From Quercus robur (taxonomy: Eukaryota; Streptophyta; Magnoliopsida; Fagales; Fagaceae), in contig NC_065542.1 of NCBI RefSeq assembly GCF_932294415.1, positions 44,171,942 to 44,235,941 on the forward strand: DNA of 64,000 nucleotides, given 5' to 3'. A program made the position numbers and the translations under genes. This document shows, piece after piece, positions 21,299 through 33,728 of this stretch (positions within the stretch are counted from its first letter, which is position 1; each line of letters starts with the position of its first letter). The notes below the pieces were generated by a model that saw only the letters and a list, made by a program, of their open reading frames with translations, searched no databases and was not told the DNA's origin.

Positions 21299-21813
21299 CA
21301 TCCGTGGAACCCACTCAAGCAATCTTCCTAAAATGTAATTTACTTTAGAAATTTTTTCATGTTATTTCCCACCTGAATCAAGACCATATATTTTGGACAG
21401 AGAGTAGAGGGGAGGGAATGTTGAGAGTTTAATGAATCTTGTTTGAATAATTTTTTTTTAAGCTCGAGGAAGAAGGATTGAGTAAATATGGAGGGGTATT
21501 TTTAATTTCCCAAATTTGTGAGGGGAAGAGTTCCACTTATATTATAAAAAATAAATTATCAAATTTCCCCTCATGATGTCAATTTTTATATCTACATTTT
21601 TAAAACTTGTAAAAGAGGGTCATAACTATCAATTTGTATGACTAAATACCTCTTCTCCTCTACTTAATTTTTATAACATCCAAATAAGAAGAAGCGATAT
21701 TTAATTTATCTCCCTTTATACTATTTAACTTTTAAAACATCAAAATAAGATAAATAGGCAACCATACTACCCCTCCCCTCATCTTCTCTCTCTCTCCTCT
21801 CCTTCCCCTTTAC

Positions 21814-21903
21814 TCTCATTCTTTCCAAGCTTTCAAACACACTATTTTAAGGCTCAAATCTCATTCTTTCCAAGCTTTCAAACACACTATTTTAAGGCTC
21901 AAA
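21814..21903. repeat. Tandem duplication, 2 x 45 bp
   Basis: The unit starting TCTCATTCTTTCCAAGC and ending TTTTAAGGCTCAAA is present twice, identical over 45 bp. Confidence 0.95.
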
Positions 21904-24900
21904 GCCTAAGTGTGTGTTTGTTTGAATAGATCTTTTTGTTGAACATTTATTTTTAAAATTAGTAAAAATTGATGAAAATATAATTTTATTAGTTTTTTTT
22001 TTTTTGTTTTTTTAAATTAAAAATATATATATTTGAAAAGTTAGTGGCAAATACACAAAAAGGTTTTAGGATGACAACGGCTTTTACATGGTTGACACGA
22101 AATGATGGATGCACCATAATGGTGTTACCTTTACACTTTTATTTCTTGGACCTCGGTCAGTGTGCTTCTTGACTAGCCTGTGCCAAGTTCTGGGAAGGTC
22201 TACCGTTGAGTGGTGTTTGCTTTTTTAAATGGTTTTTTTCTAGTTGAGTCTCACCACCTCAAGATATAGGTTGTTTGGATTGGCCCGCTTCACCTTTTCT
22301 TTTTGGTCTAAAACAGGCAGGGTTGCAAAGTAAAGTTGGCTTTGTTGGCAATCTTAGCGGAAAAAACAATATAGAAAATATTGTGCTTCTATCCTCTGAT
22401 CTCTCTCTCTCTATGAATGTGCAATTGTGAGTGGTGAAAAAATAAAAAATAAATAAAAAATCGTAGGTTATGTGATTATTGATTTATCACTCATAGTTGC
22501 ATATGTCATCAAATTGTGAAGTCATAAAAGAACTGTTTTTATTATGCTATAATTGCTTTCATACCTTGCAAGTCAAGTCAAGACTTAAGACAATTTTTTT
22601 TTTTTTTTTGGGTGGTTGTTAATAAAAAAACAAATAGAAACATGATGTCATGTAACCTTAAAAAAAAAAAAAAAGCATGTCACGGAACCTTTAACAATGA
22701 GCTTGATAGTATTAAGGAATTGATTTGGCTAGAAAATATTCCTGCTATTTAATAATATCTAATTTCCTCTCATTCTTAGTCAAATATAAGCATCTATTTA
22801 AAAAAAATCCGTAATCATTAAAAAAAATTTATGTAACATGTACCTTATATCTAGATAAAGTTAGAAAGAATTTGAGAACTTAAAGCGGAAGGGTTCTTAT
22901 AGGATTTGGCCCCCTTAAGAAAAGGCTTGCTTATGGACACAGTTTCATTCATTAGTTGTTTCATCTTAGTATCCTTTTGGTCGAAACAATTCCATCAAAA
23001 TGAAAGTCCGGCTAAAAACATGGTTGTCATGCTTAATTTCTTATACACAGGATCTTAAATGTTGTGGATGCCCATCAAATAGAAGCAAATTTCAATTAGA
23101 AGTCTTTTGCTGATGTGATTATCAGATTTGGTTTATTAAACATGATTCATTGAAGAAGGGTCACAAATCTTTTCTTTTTCAATAGACACGTCAACAACAT
23201 AGTAGTTCGTTATACATTTGATAAAATTTTATTATTTACTTTGAAAATAAATTTTGATTGTTTGTCTCCATTTTTTGCCAGTGTAAATAAGCCTTTCTCT
23301 AGTCAAATTTGGTCCAAATTTGATAAAATCTCATCAAGATCAAGCAAGATATTGTCGAGATCTCAACAAATCTGGCAAGATCTCGTTAGATTTGGCAGGA
23401 TTTCGACTAAATCCAATGAGATTTTAGCCAGATGTTGCAAGATCGGCTATCCCCTGCAATAACTGACACCAATCAACATTCTGACCAACACCCAAAGATA
23501 CCTGACTTGCTTGAACTGATGCTTCTTCGAGATTGACAGTGGGTGCCGCTCTTGGGGACACAAAGTGAGTCCAAGTTGGCGCAAAAGCCCAGGTCTATTG
23601 CACAATAGGCTTTTAGGTCCAAGTCTTTTTTTTTGCTGAATAAGGTCCAAGTCAGCATACAAGTAAGATTACTGGATTAGGCCTTTTAACCCTTAATTTT
23701 CATCTTATCTTTACAAATAAAGGCGCTATTTCTGACTATATACATGTCACATGTCAACCAGGAACCGAACATGGAACTGGTCTGGTAAAAACCAGTAAAA
23801 CCAACAGTTCAACCATGAAAACCCTTGTTCAACCCCCGAAAAAAAAAAAAAAGGAGGTGAATTGGACACATTTTCGGTTCTTTGACCATTTGGTTTTTAA
23901 AACCATGGTTTCAGCATTTGAAAATGTTTTGATATTTAAGACAGTTAGATGAGGGAAACTAGAAAGCCAATCTTTTGAAAATGTTTTTTAGTCGAAAATC
24001 AAATGACAAGAATTTTAGCATAATTTTTTCAAAATTTCTGCATTTGAAAACGTTTTTGAAATTTAATAAGATTTTTAAGTTGAAAATGAAAAAACAAGAT
24101 TTCAGTAGAATTTTGACCCAAAAAAATTACAATTAGATTGCACATAGGATCAAAGATCTGTAACTTTCCTACCGAAATGTAATTTTACTTTCATTAATTA
24201 ATTTTACTATCCCATATGAGTCCATAATGTAATTTTACATTCCTACCCAGCTTTGTGAGAATTGTTTTAAAAAAAAAAAAAAAAATTTATTAGTCAATTG
24301 CATACTTAACTGCAAATTTTTAACAGAATTAGAAGAAATGTCTTAATAGAATTAATTTGAAATTTAGTGGTTTCAATTGAACAAAAGTAAAGTTAAAAGT
24401 TTAAAATAAATTTTAGTCAAACTTAAATAATGCAATTTGCATTTTAGCCAAAAAACAATGTGAGTGTACCGAACCATCATTGATATTTCTCATAACTTGA
24501 CATTTCAATTTTTGTAAGTCTCCTATTGTCAACATTAATCATTCAATATCTCATATGATAACACACCAAACGATCTTTGTTTCTCTCTCAACACCAAAAT
24601 CAAATCTGAAAATTAGATTTCAAATATCATTCACCATTTATCACTTTACTCAAGGTAAATTGATACTCATTTAAAATAAAATAAAATTTTATTTTTTGTA
24701 AAATTTTATATAATATCCATGGTTTTGAATTGGTTAGTATTAATTGATCAAGTTATGTATTTAATTTCTCTTTGTTTTGACTTTTGACAAGTTGAGACTC
24801 TTAAATGATTATATAATTAAGTGAAGTTGTGACAATGTCTTTCAATTTTAAGATTGACCTTGGTCCTTGAATTAGAAGATAAGGAAATAATACATCGCAA

Positions 24901-25818
24901 AAATAACAATGAAAATAACCATAATGATGTTCAAACTTGTAATATAACAATTCTTAACTACATAAAAGAGATTAAATTATATTTCAAAGGTATGTGTCAC
25001 TTATATAATGTTACTGATAATATTTATTACAATTGTTTTTGCTAAAAAAGAATTTTATAATTTTTTTTAATTCTAATAAAAATCGATTGTATCACAAGGA
25101 GATTAAGTGGAATAGTGATATTATAAATGAAAAGTAGATGTTAGCAAAACCTAAATATAAAAACTTAATTATTAATTTTGTATTTCAAATATCAAGAATA
25201 ATGAATTTTAAATAAAAAATTATTATATAAAAAATTAAATAAAGAATGCCCTACTTAAAATTGTTGCTTTAGGCCTCCTATTAATCGAGCTAGCCCTATG
25301 AACCGTAAAATTGACTTTTACATATGCCATTCAGCCCCTATGCTTCCCAGTTCCCACCTTGCATCCAAAAAATTAGAGGAACATTTTCTGCAAAAGGGGC
25401 TTCGTTTTCACATGGATGTCAACATGAAAATCTAAAATGAATGTAGTTTATGAAATATATTTCAAACATTTTATTCTTTTTCCTGCCTCTAAGGTGAACA
25501 AGGGTGGTGGACTAGATAGAGAATGCAATCACTAAGATTGACGTCTACTTAAAGAAAATATTGTGGAACATTTAGCAATGGCCTTGCAATCTGATATAAT
25601 AAAAAATAGATCAAAATTGGTGGTTTTGACACAGGTTAATTACTTGAAAGGAAAAAGATAAGAAGCCAGATAGTGTAAAATATCTCTAAGTACTCAAATA
25701 TTAAAGAATAAATTCCCTCTTTGTTCTAACTATATTTTATACGCATGGGGGGAAAAATTTATAGCCTTCAGCTGACAAATCAAAATGCAAAAATCAAGCT
25801 TCAACTCATCAAAACTTT
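21904..25818. other. AT-rich intergenic region, no gene seen
   Basis: Contains homopolymer runs. 23300-23450 is a degenerate CAAGATCTCG-type repeat, related to a tract at 31290-31450. A tract near 23750-23900 with CAGTTCAACCATGAAAACC resembles terminal parts of hAT-like repeats. 24480-25300 is very AT-rich. No coding sequence, RNA gene or well-bounded transposon could be supported. Confidence 0.55.
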
Positions 25819-27876
25819 TCATGTCACTCCAATAGCTCCAGATGTTTGAGTGGATACATTTATTCCTCGGGAGGTCTGAGGCTGTCCTGTTGTAAGCTCT
25901 TCAACATCTCTAGCAATTGATAAAAGCCTATTGCCTAAATCAGATAGACTGCGACAGAAAGATGGTGGTGAAGGAATGTCGGATGGATCTATAACACCAG
26001 AAGCACCAGTACAAAAAGTCTGCTGGGTTCCAGGCAACCAGCACGAACAACTTTGGCTGGCAAAATTCACCATTGGGTTTGGGATGAACAGTGCACTGCC
26101 AGGCATTCCCACCTGTTAAGACAAGCAAAATCATTATAAAAAGAAACTGGTTTGATGCTTTGGCTAGAAGAAAGATTCATATAAAAAAGAGAACTTAAGA
26201 GATCAAAGAAATAGAAGGAAATTGACACTATGTATATCCTAGGAGATGAAGTGGTGAATGAAAATAAATAAATTAAAATTCCATGTTTAAAGAAATCTAT
26301 TTTGTAACAAGCCATATGTGGCTAGCTATTAAAAAAATCTGAGGCTGCAATCTTGATTCGAATCAAGGATATTAAAAACATATAATTCAACATGCTATTT
26401 GTGGAATTTCAGAGAATAGTAATCCAATTTTAATCAATTTTGCAGCGATTTATTAAAAACGCAGACACCACCAGCCTATGGAGCATAAAGTAAAGTTGCA
26501 AATTTCCAATCAACTGACATTAGTCCTAATGAAGCACAGCATAGAAGATCCTACTATTACAGCACTGTTTTAAAGAACTATGAAGTAAAAAGTTTCCCCC
26601 ATAATCTTGCCAGCTACCACTCACCACAATTTAAGCAAGCATATTTCTGGGAGAGCCCTTTCTATTAATCCCTCACCAAAAATTGCATGAAGAACTTTTT
26701 TTTTTTTTAAAGCAATGCAAGATATTAAATTTGTAAACAGTGTGCAAATGATGGTCTAATTACTCACAAGGTTCATTGCATTGACAAATTGCTTTAAAGA
26801 TCACTAACAATGGCTTTTAGTTTAATAGTTGATATAGTTCTTATCCAGTTATCTAATAGTAAAGATAAAATACATACTATGTTGTGACCTAAAATCAGTT
26901 TACATAATTTTTATTTTACTACCATATGAAATAGAATTCAACAATTAAAAAAAAGTGGCAAAAATCAAATTTTTAATTACCATGGAAGGAATCTGACAAT
27001 AATTTGGAGCACCACATACAGAGGCTGGAATTTGAGCAAGTGGTGGAATATCCAAGGCCAAAGATTCAGAGCAGCCAGCCTATAGGAGTGCAAGCCACAA
27101 CAAGTTAACAACTATATTTAATATACTATTTTTACATTGTATTTGGATAAACTAGAGCATGGATGGACTTACCTCTAATGACTTTTCAGCATCACTTTTG
27201 TTAGTTTGTGAAACTTGGCAATCCTTAGGAGCAGACGGAGAGATTTCCGCTTCATTCTGCAGAGTCAAGTCAAACACACTCGGTCTACGTTTCATCTTAT
27301 TAGTTTCTGCCTGTCTCAAGAAATATTTCTGTGCATGACTAGCAACCTGGGCTGGGGTTTTGGTGGTCACAAACTTCTGTGAAATTTCTTTCCAATCATG
27401 TTTCCCAATCTGATTTAGACCAATTAAAAATAATTTGTGCTCTTCCTCAGTCCATCGCTTCCCTGAAACAAACAGAAAATTAACTACATTACAAACTGCT
27501 AATTAATAATTCGTATGTCCAATGCTAACTTCTTTCCAGCAAACAACATATTGACACAATGTTTTTACTTCCATAAGAAAGAAAACACAAGATTTTTTTA
27601 CATTCTATAAACTAAAACTAAAATCAGTTTTTTGACATAATATATACCTTTCGGTTTCTGATCAATAGCAATGCTTGGCTCTCTAACAACTTGACTCCTG
27701 TTGTTCTCGACGTTGCCATTAACATTATTCTGTAAATAAACACCAAAAATTTTGATGCACGCAGCCGCATTAGCATTAGTGTTATTATTAGCAGTATTGC
27801 TAATAACAGAGCTGGTGCAATTCCTAAAGTTGTGGCCAGTAAGGCCACATTGGGAGCACTTTCTCTCCCTCACCAT
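25819..27876 (-). CDS. SHAQKYF-class single-repeat MYB transcription factor with zinc knuckle (4 coding exons, 303 aa)
   Basis: Coding exons, minus strand, are 27876-27648, 27462-27173, 27079-26981 and 26112-25819, all with GT-AG introns and an open frame of 303 codons. Residues 7-20 form a CCHC zinc knuckle, CX2CX4HX4C ([14 protein letters not shown]). The MYB repeat spans about 78-127, starting [11 protein letters not shown] and ending in the signature SHAQKYF (118-124). This combination is that of the KUA1/MYBS3-like group (R-type, CCA1-like MYB), nuclear DNA-binding regulators that usually act as repressors on I-box/TATCCA-type sites. The region after the MYB repeat is basic ([14 protein letters not shown]). 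The C-terminal half is Ser/Pro/Gln-rich without a known domain. The ATG at 27876 is the first in frame; upstream frame contains no ATG. Confidence 0.9.
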
Positions 27877-27917
27877 TGTTCTCTTTCGCAAAGAACAACC
27901 CAACCCCTTAATAACTA

Positions 27918-28205
27918 CTGCAACTCTCTTTCAGACTCTTATTACAATGTATCTATTACATAGTGAGACGGTTTTATATATATAGATAAGGATTTTGGAT
28001 TCCTAGTAACAGTCGGATTAGTAGAAGAATGTTAACCCATCACCGACTATGTGAGTAGGGTCGGTGATGGGTTTTTGGTTTTAATTAAAAACGGTTAGTA
28101 TACATACAGTAAGGGTTTTGCAACATTATTACAATTCTAATCTGACAAAACATACACATTAAACATTTAAACATGCAGAAAGAGAGAGATATGGAATTAC
28201 AGTAC
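27918..28205 (-). other. Putative 5' UTR intron of the MYB gene
   Basis: On the minus strand a donor ACATCAG|GTACTG at 28206/28205 and an acceptor AGAGTTGCAG|TAG at 27918/27917 bracket 288 bases upstream of the start codon. A leader intron would join a first untranslated exon (roughly 28206-28330) to the exon containing ATG. Inferred from splice consensus only. Confidence 0.4.
28034..28073. repeat. Perfect 14-bp inverted repeat upstream of the MYB gene
   Basis: AACCCATCACCGAC (28034-28047) is followed by a 12-base loop and its exact complement GTCGGTGATGGGTT (28060-28073). It is 157-197 bases upstream of the MYB start codon and, if the leader intron is real, lies inside it. Confidence 0.95.
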
Positions 28206-28558
28206 CTGATGTAATGAAAACGAAAGTGGTGAAGGGGAATTAGGATACAGGGAATTTCGAACAAGCAAGAACTAAGAGAAGTACTGATTGTATTTCTTCT
28301 TCTATTGAGTGTTATCGCCATTAAGAAGTGATGGGTCTCCTCTCTTGTGTTTTGTGGGTTTGGGAATTTTTGGGGGAGATGGAGTAGCCACCAGGTGGAG
28401 AGGGTCAAAAATTTCAGACTTGAGAGTTTGACTGCATCACCTTGTGGTCTATGGGTTTGGGAATTTGTTATATTATTTGATTTTTTTTTTTTAAATTCTT
28501 ATTTTTTTAATTTTAACATGCTTTGTAGGGGAATAGAATGGTAAACTTTAGTGACTAA

Positions 28559-28695
28559 GGCTGTTTAGTACGTGTATTTAAATAACAGTTTTCAATTTTT
28601 TTAAAAATACGTGTGGGTGAAAAAATATAAAAAATATGTGTAATATTGTTTAAAAACAAAAAATATATGTTTAAACTTACATACCAAACAAAGCC
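28559..28695. mobile_element. Small MITE (137 bp) with TAA target-site duplication
   Basis: The ends GGCTGTTTAGTACGTG and (complement) GGCTTTGTTTGGTATG are inverted relatives. The direct repeat TAA flanks it (28556-28558, 28696-28698). The interior motif CGTGTGGGTGAAAAA is shared with the element at 30406-30545. Confidence 0.6.
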
Positions 28696-28696
28696 T

Positions 28697-28809
28697 AAAT
28701 ATCATGGTCTATAATTAGGAGGAGAAAATAATAATATTTTTCAAACTAAGAAAATATCATGGTCTATAATTAGGAGGAGAAAATAATAATATTTTTCAAA
28801 CTAAGAAAA
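28697..28809. repeat. Tandem duplication, 2 x 55 bp
   Basis: The unit beginning AATATCATGGTCTATAATT repeats with a 55-bp period, identical across both copies (28697-28751, 28752-28806), and continues a few bases further. Confidence 0.95.
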
Positions 28810-29109
28810 TACTTCCTCTTTTTCTTTGGCATAACTAGTAAGAGCTAGAGCAGCTCTATTACATTTGAAAGGCACACTAAGAAAAGAAATAGAAGGAAAA
28901 CTTTCACTAATTAAATTAATGTCTTCAAGTATGCATGCAGCTTCAACCGTGCAAACTTTATCAGAATCGAAAAGATCCACAACTTCACCGAATGTACTTT
29001 CTGCAATAATATCAAGGAAGTAACTTTTTTTTTATTTTTAAGTAGAGATCTTCTTATAACCTCGGCAACAATCCACAGAGCGTTTGATGCTTTATTTATT
29101 CACTTATAA

Positions 29110-29941
29110 GAGCATCCACATCAGTTGTGCCAAATGTCAAATATTTGGCACATTTGCCACACAAAACACAAAAATGAAGCTTTATCAGATGTTTCAAATT
29201 CCAAAAATTATACAACACCGCTACAGTACCGTCTCAAATATGAGACGGTACGGACAGATGTTGCAAAAATTTTTATTGTTTTATATTCTCTTTTCTCTCT
29301 CCTCTCTCTTCATTTTTTCTTTTCTCTTCTCTCTCACTCACTGGTTCCCTCTCTCTTCTCCCTGTACCGGTTCCCTCTCTCTTTGACCAGTTCGGGATGT
29401 TCACCGGCAGCGATGACGACATAGCTTCAACGACAACAGCACGCTCCGCCACACTCAATCAGCCACGCTCAATCTCACCCACTTTTGATCTCACCCACGC
29501 TCAGCCACGCTCGATCTCACCCCGAGGCCGCCGTCAATCTCACCTTCTTCCCTCTCCTCTTTGTCCGCCTTTCACTCTGCCTCTCTCTGGTTGTGGGTTT
29601 TTTTTTTTTTTTTTTTGCTACAATTTGGGTTGTGGCCTGTGGTGGCAGGTGGTGGTTCAGTTGATCTAGGTGGTGGTGGACTGTGGGCTATGGGCGGTGA
29701 CAGTGGCAATGGTGGTGGGCTGTAGGGGTGATGGCCGGTGGTGGCTGTCGATGTTGTTGATGATAATGGGGGAGGGGATAATATATTATTTTAATGTGTA
29801 GTAAATATTATTTTAATGTATAGAATTGAATGATAAAATATCTGATAAATGGGATGTTGTAAAATAATGTGGTAAAATAATAAAGTAGGTCTTTGGTGTG
29901 GCAAAATGGCATTTTTTTTGCAACATCTGCTGTGGATGCTC
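29110..29941. mobile_element. PIF/Harbinger-like non-autonomous element (832 bp), TAA target site
   Basis: Terminal inverted repeats start GAGCATCCACATCAG at 29110 and, read from the right end at 29941, GAGCATCCACAGCAG. TAA is duplicated at 29107-29109 and 29942-29944. The interior has a CT-rich block, a Pro/Ser-rich low-complexity stretch, a GGTGGT-rich block and an AT-rich tail with TATATTATTTTAATGTG. There is no transposase. The 3-bp TAA duplication fits PIF/Harbinger. A relative with the same right-end structure lies at about 41930-42368. Confidence 0.8.
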
Positions 29942-29944
29942 TAA

Positions 29945-30405
29945 GAAGAGATCACAAGATTGAAAGAGATCCTTTAAGATGTGTTAAACATATAAAGGAG
30001 TTGAAATGAGATTTATACACAAAAATACCACAAATTTCACTAATAACTATAGTAATTTTTTTTAAAGAAAAAAGTCATAGTAATTTTAATGTGTTTGTTT
30101 GGGCGGAAAACATTTTGTATATAATGTTTTTTTTTTTTTTTCATTTTCCTATGTTTTGCGAAACAAGGTCAACATTTAGTCAACAGGAACAACCTTATTT
30201 TGTATACACTTGTTTTCCTATTTTTTTTCTTTTTCTCTTGGGGGAAAAGAAGCCACTGAAAAGAAACTCTAACGCCAATAGCAATTAAGCAAACCCCCTC
30301 TCTCTCTGTCTCAAGTCTCTTATTATCTTGCTTCTTTCTCTCCCCTCTTTCCTCCACTCTCATCATCAACCTTATCTCACTCGTTTGATTTGGAACGGAC
30401 ATTAA
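29945..30405. other. Short intergenic stretch
   Basis: T-rich runs near 30126 and a CT-rich tract near 30296-30360. No gene or bounded element seen. Confidence 0.5.
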
Positions 30406-30545
30406 GGGCCCGTTTGGTAGAGGAGTTTGAGTAATGTTTTTTGAGTGTTTTTGATATACGCGTGGGTGAAAAAGTGTGTTGAAATATTTGTAAAGTTATT
30501 TAAAATGTGAAAATGTGTGTTTGAACCACACAACCAAACATGGCC
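30406..30545. mobile_element. Small MITE (~140 bp), same family as 28559-28695
   Basis: The left end GGGCCCGTTTGGTAG and right end (complement) GGCCATGTTTGGTTG form imperfect inverted repeats. The core has ACGCGTGGGTGAAAAAG, as in the element at 28559. Flanks are TAA on the left and TAG on the right. Confidence 0.6.
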
Positions 30546-31099
30546 TAGTCATCCAAATTATTGCTTATAAGGGTTTTTTTTTTGTCTTTAAATGAAAGCA
30601 TTGAACTTTAAGTAACAACACATGAGAATCCATAATACGATTAAGCCTCAGCCTCCATTGAAATTACATCAACAAAACTGTGAGGACCAAGAGCTAGATC
30701 AAAATACCCAAAAACAGTATTGCTGAATGATTTATGCTAATTCATAGGCAGGCTTGTTTGTTGCTTGGTTACCCAACTAAATAAAATAGAATAAAAAGGG
30801 CTGACCAACTAATGAATTTCAGCAGCAAAATTAATTAATCTCCATGAGATTTTGTCTGTTGGGGCTTCAAGCTTATGTGGTTCTTTTTTTAATTTTTGGG
30901 TAAAGTTTGTATTTTTTTTCATTGGCCAAATGTTTAGCACTTGAACTGCAATGGCTACTAGACTATTGTGCATGTCTGGTATTTTGTGCTTTGTTGATAA
31001 ACATTTTTTAGGAGATGCCCATTTTGTTATTTAGAGTATAGACTCCTTAATTTCATTTTTATTTATTATTTATTAGGAGACTTCAGGCCTGTCTCTTTA
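30546..31099. other. AT-rich intergenic sequence
   Basis: No coding or structural feature recognised. Confidence 0.5.
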
Positions 31100-31107
31100 G
31101 CCATGGT

Positions 31108-31623
31108 TAGGGTTGTTCACAGGTTGGGTCGAATCAGGTTTAAGCTCAACCTACATCCAACCCGACTAGATCGGGTGGACAAATTCTCAACTTGCCGCCA
31201 ACCGAGAGGATGATCAGGTCAGGTGGGTTGGAACTTCAAAGGGTGGCGGATAGGTTGGTTGAGTCGGGATCTAGAAAACGGTGAGATTCCAACAAGAAAA
31301 CGATGAAAAATCAACCAAAATCCTTTGAGATCTTGCTAGATTTAGTGAGATCTAAGCCATTTTTGGCAAGATCTCGACTAGACACAGCAAGATTTCATCG
31401 AATCTAGCCAAAAACATCCCAAAACTCACTAGATCTACCAAATATCGCAGGAATATGTGTAGGTCAGTCGGTTTTGGTTGCTTGAGCTTTGGAGGATGAG
31501 AACCGACATTTAACCCGTCAAAGTCAAGTTTTGGAGGAAGAAAACTGTCATCAACCGCTAGAGAAGTCGGTTCAATCTGCAACAACGAGTGGGTTGGGTC
31601 CAATGAGTGGCTGGACAGCCCTA
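31108..31623. mobile_element. hAT-like non-autonomous element (516 bp)
   Basis: The termini TAGGGTTGTTCA (left) and TAGGGCTGTCCA (right, complement) are near-identical inverted repeats of hAT type. An 8-bp duplication GCCATGGT / GCCATAGT (31100-31107, 31624-31631) differs at one base. The interior is degenerate GGGTTGGGTCG- and CAAGATCTCG-rich sequence with no transposase. Confidence 0.72.
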
Positions 31624-31631
31624 GCCATAGT

Positions 31632-32061
31632 TTTTGAGCTAACTCACTAAGCTTCTAAGAATTGATTGAATTCCCCATGCATTTCTCAATGCAAATTTTG
31701 TAGGGTCTTTTTTTTTTTTTTTTGGTTTTTTTTTTCCTTAAATGTTTGTGAATTATTTTAGATGGATTGGGTAGTTTATTTACTAAATATATGTAATGCA
31801 TAAAAGTTTTTTTTTCGTATAATTGTTTTGAATTATAAGAAATATTACTAATTTTATGCATATACCAAATATCAAAAGACGTTTTTCAACTCATTTTTAG
31901 GGTTGCAACCAAACATAAAAAAAAATGAGTCAATTTTCCATATTATGTTTCTAGAAAATCAATCATTTTCTAGAAAATATTTTCATCAAAACAAACTAAG
32001 CAAAAAAAAAAAAAAAAAAAAAATCACTTATTTCAAACATTCGTTAGTTTTTTTACCTTTC

Positions 32062-32099
<38 letters not shown>

Positions 32100-32555
32100 T
32101 GATAATTGAATTTCAACTAGTAGGATTGAATTTATAGGCAATGTGTTCGATTGTTTGTTAAGATCACAGTTCAATCTTGTGAGTATACATCTTTTCAACG
32201 GAAATAGTAGCTCTTATCCCCAATTTAGTATGCGAGTGGTAAGTGAGATCATGGTTCTTAGGCACAATGGTTTGATCAACAACCAAGGCATTACCACCTC
32301 ACATTATGTTAAGCAGCTCTAAGGGATCTTGTTCATATATAATTATATGGAATAACTCTTTGGTCTTTTAAAATAGTTCTTGATGATAGACTATGCCTCA
32401 ACCCACTCGCTATAAATGAAATAAAATAAAATAAAGAAATTAAAATATATTAATGAGAGATGCATAAACAAATTTGCATGCATGTGGAGGATATTTTGAC
32501 TAAACAAATTGACTTGCAATGTCCCCTCCTCTTTTGTCTTCGCCATTCTGCTGCC
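31632..32555. other. AT-rich intergenic sequence with long T and A runs
   Basis: T runs near 31708-31735, an A run at 32001-32021 and about 30 T at 32066-32097. No gene seen. Confidence 0.55.
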
Positions 32556-33200
32556 TTATTCCAAAAAAATCACAAACCAATCATGTTTTCGACTGTTCAT
32601 TACGTGTCCAATAACAAAACCACTTCCATGCCCAATCACAACAAATTTCCAATCACTTTCAATTGAAGATCTAGGGCACTCTTGATTTTTTTTGGAGGTT
32701 AAAGGTGGTGATCCTTCACCTTTTCTTAAGAATACGTTACCACACAATTCTAGATTCTCTTCAAATGAAATATTTAGAAATGTATCAAATTAGCTTTCTT
32801 GTGGTATAGATCCCATAAGGTTGTTGTAAGACATATTAAAAGATTCGATGAAAGTGAGTTGTGTTAGTTGTTGAGGGATCTCTCCTGAAAACTTGTTTCG
32901 AGAAAGGTCCAATAATTCAAGTTATGGTAGTTTTCCCATTGATGATGGTATATGACCAATGAACATGTTGTTGGATAAGTTAAGCGTGTTAAACCTATTG
33001 AGAGTTCCAAAAATTCTGGAATCACTCCTTCAAATATATTGCTTAAGAAATCAATGATCGTCAGGAATCATATTATTTTATCATATTTTATTCTTAAGCC
33101 CTTGTTTGTCATTGTCATCGAATAATCATAACAATCAAGAAATTCCCTAATGAAAGTACGCACCTACACTTGGATGTAACATAAGTAATCTATATCAACA

Positions 33201-33362
33201 AGTTTCATGTCAGTTGTCAAAGGCCTTGTAGCTAAATTGGCACCTCCTCATGTACAAAATGCTTGGGGGTCTAGGGGAGAAAATGTTCGAGTTGTGGGGT
33301 TAGCAATATGTTGTAATTATTTCTCAAAAAAAAAAAAAAAAAAAAAAAAGTTTCATGTCAGT
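33201..33362 (+). mobile_element. SINE inserted in the RLP pseudogene, 14-bp TSD
   Basis: The body (33215-33348) has A-box-like TTGTAGCTAAATTGGCACC, B-box-like TGTTCGAGTTGTGGG and a tail of about 23 A. A perfect AGTTTCATGTCAGT duplication lies at 33201-33214 and 33349-33362. It is a different subfamily from the SINEs in the COA1 intron. The insertion separates two conserved RLP blocks. Confidence 0.9.
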
Positions 33363-33670
33363 CAAATTTTGGAAGAAGTTTGAAGGAAACCAGTAAGATT
33401 ATTGCAAGTAATGTCAAAGATGCGCAACTCATAAAACGTAAAATTGAAATTAGATCCCACTATTGCACCACAAAATTCATTGGAGTGCAAAATGAGAATC
33501 TTCAACTCACGGAAATTTCCTAATGAAAAGGGGGAAGTATCATTGATCTGATTGTTCCCAATACCAAGAATCTCTAGCCTTAAAATTGATTTTGGCAACT
33601 ATCCACTCAACTTGTTTTAACCCAAATCAATCCTCCTTAATTAATTTGCTCCCACTTGTCCATCTATTAG

Positions 33671-33728
33671 GAATAGTGCCATACTCAATCTAAAAAAAAG
33701 AGAGAAAAAAAAAAGAATAGTGCCATAC
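33671..33728. mobile_element. A-rich 30-bp insertion flanked by 14-bp direct repeats
   Basis: GAATAGTGCCATAC occurs at 33671-33684 and 33715-33728, and between them is a 30-base purine-rich tail-like stretch (33685-33714). It looks like a retrotransposition event that carried almost only a poly(A) tail. Confidence 0.75.

Noticed and set aside
27877..27903. Nine-residue N-terminal extension of the MYB protein
   Set aside because: The extension would begin at TTG; the first in-frame ATG is at 27876, directly before the zinc knuckle.
33362..33598. Small standalone LRR gene
   Set aside because: It is one block of an RLP whose further blocks lie beyond the SINE in other frames.
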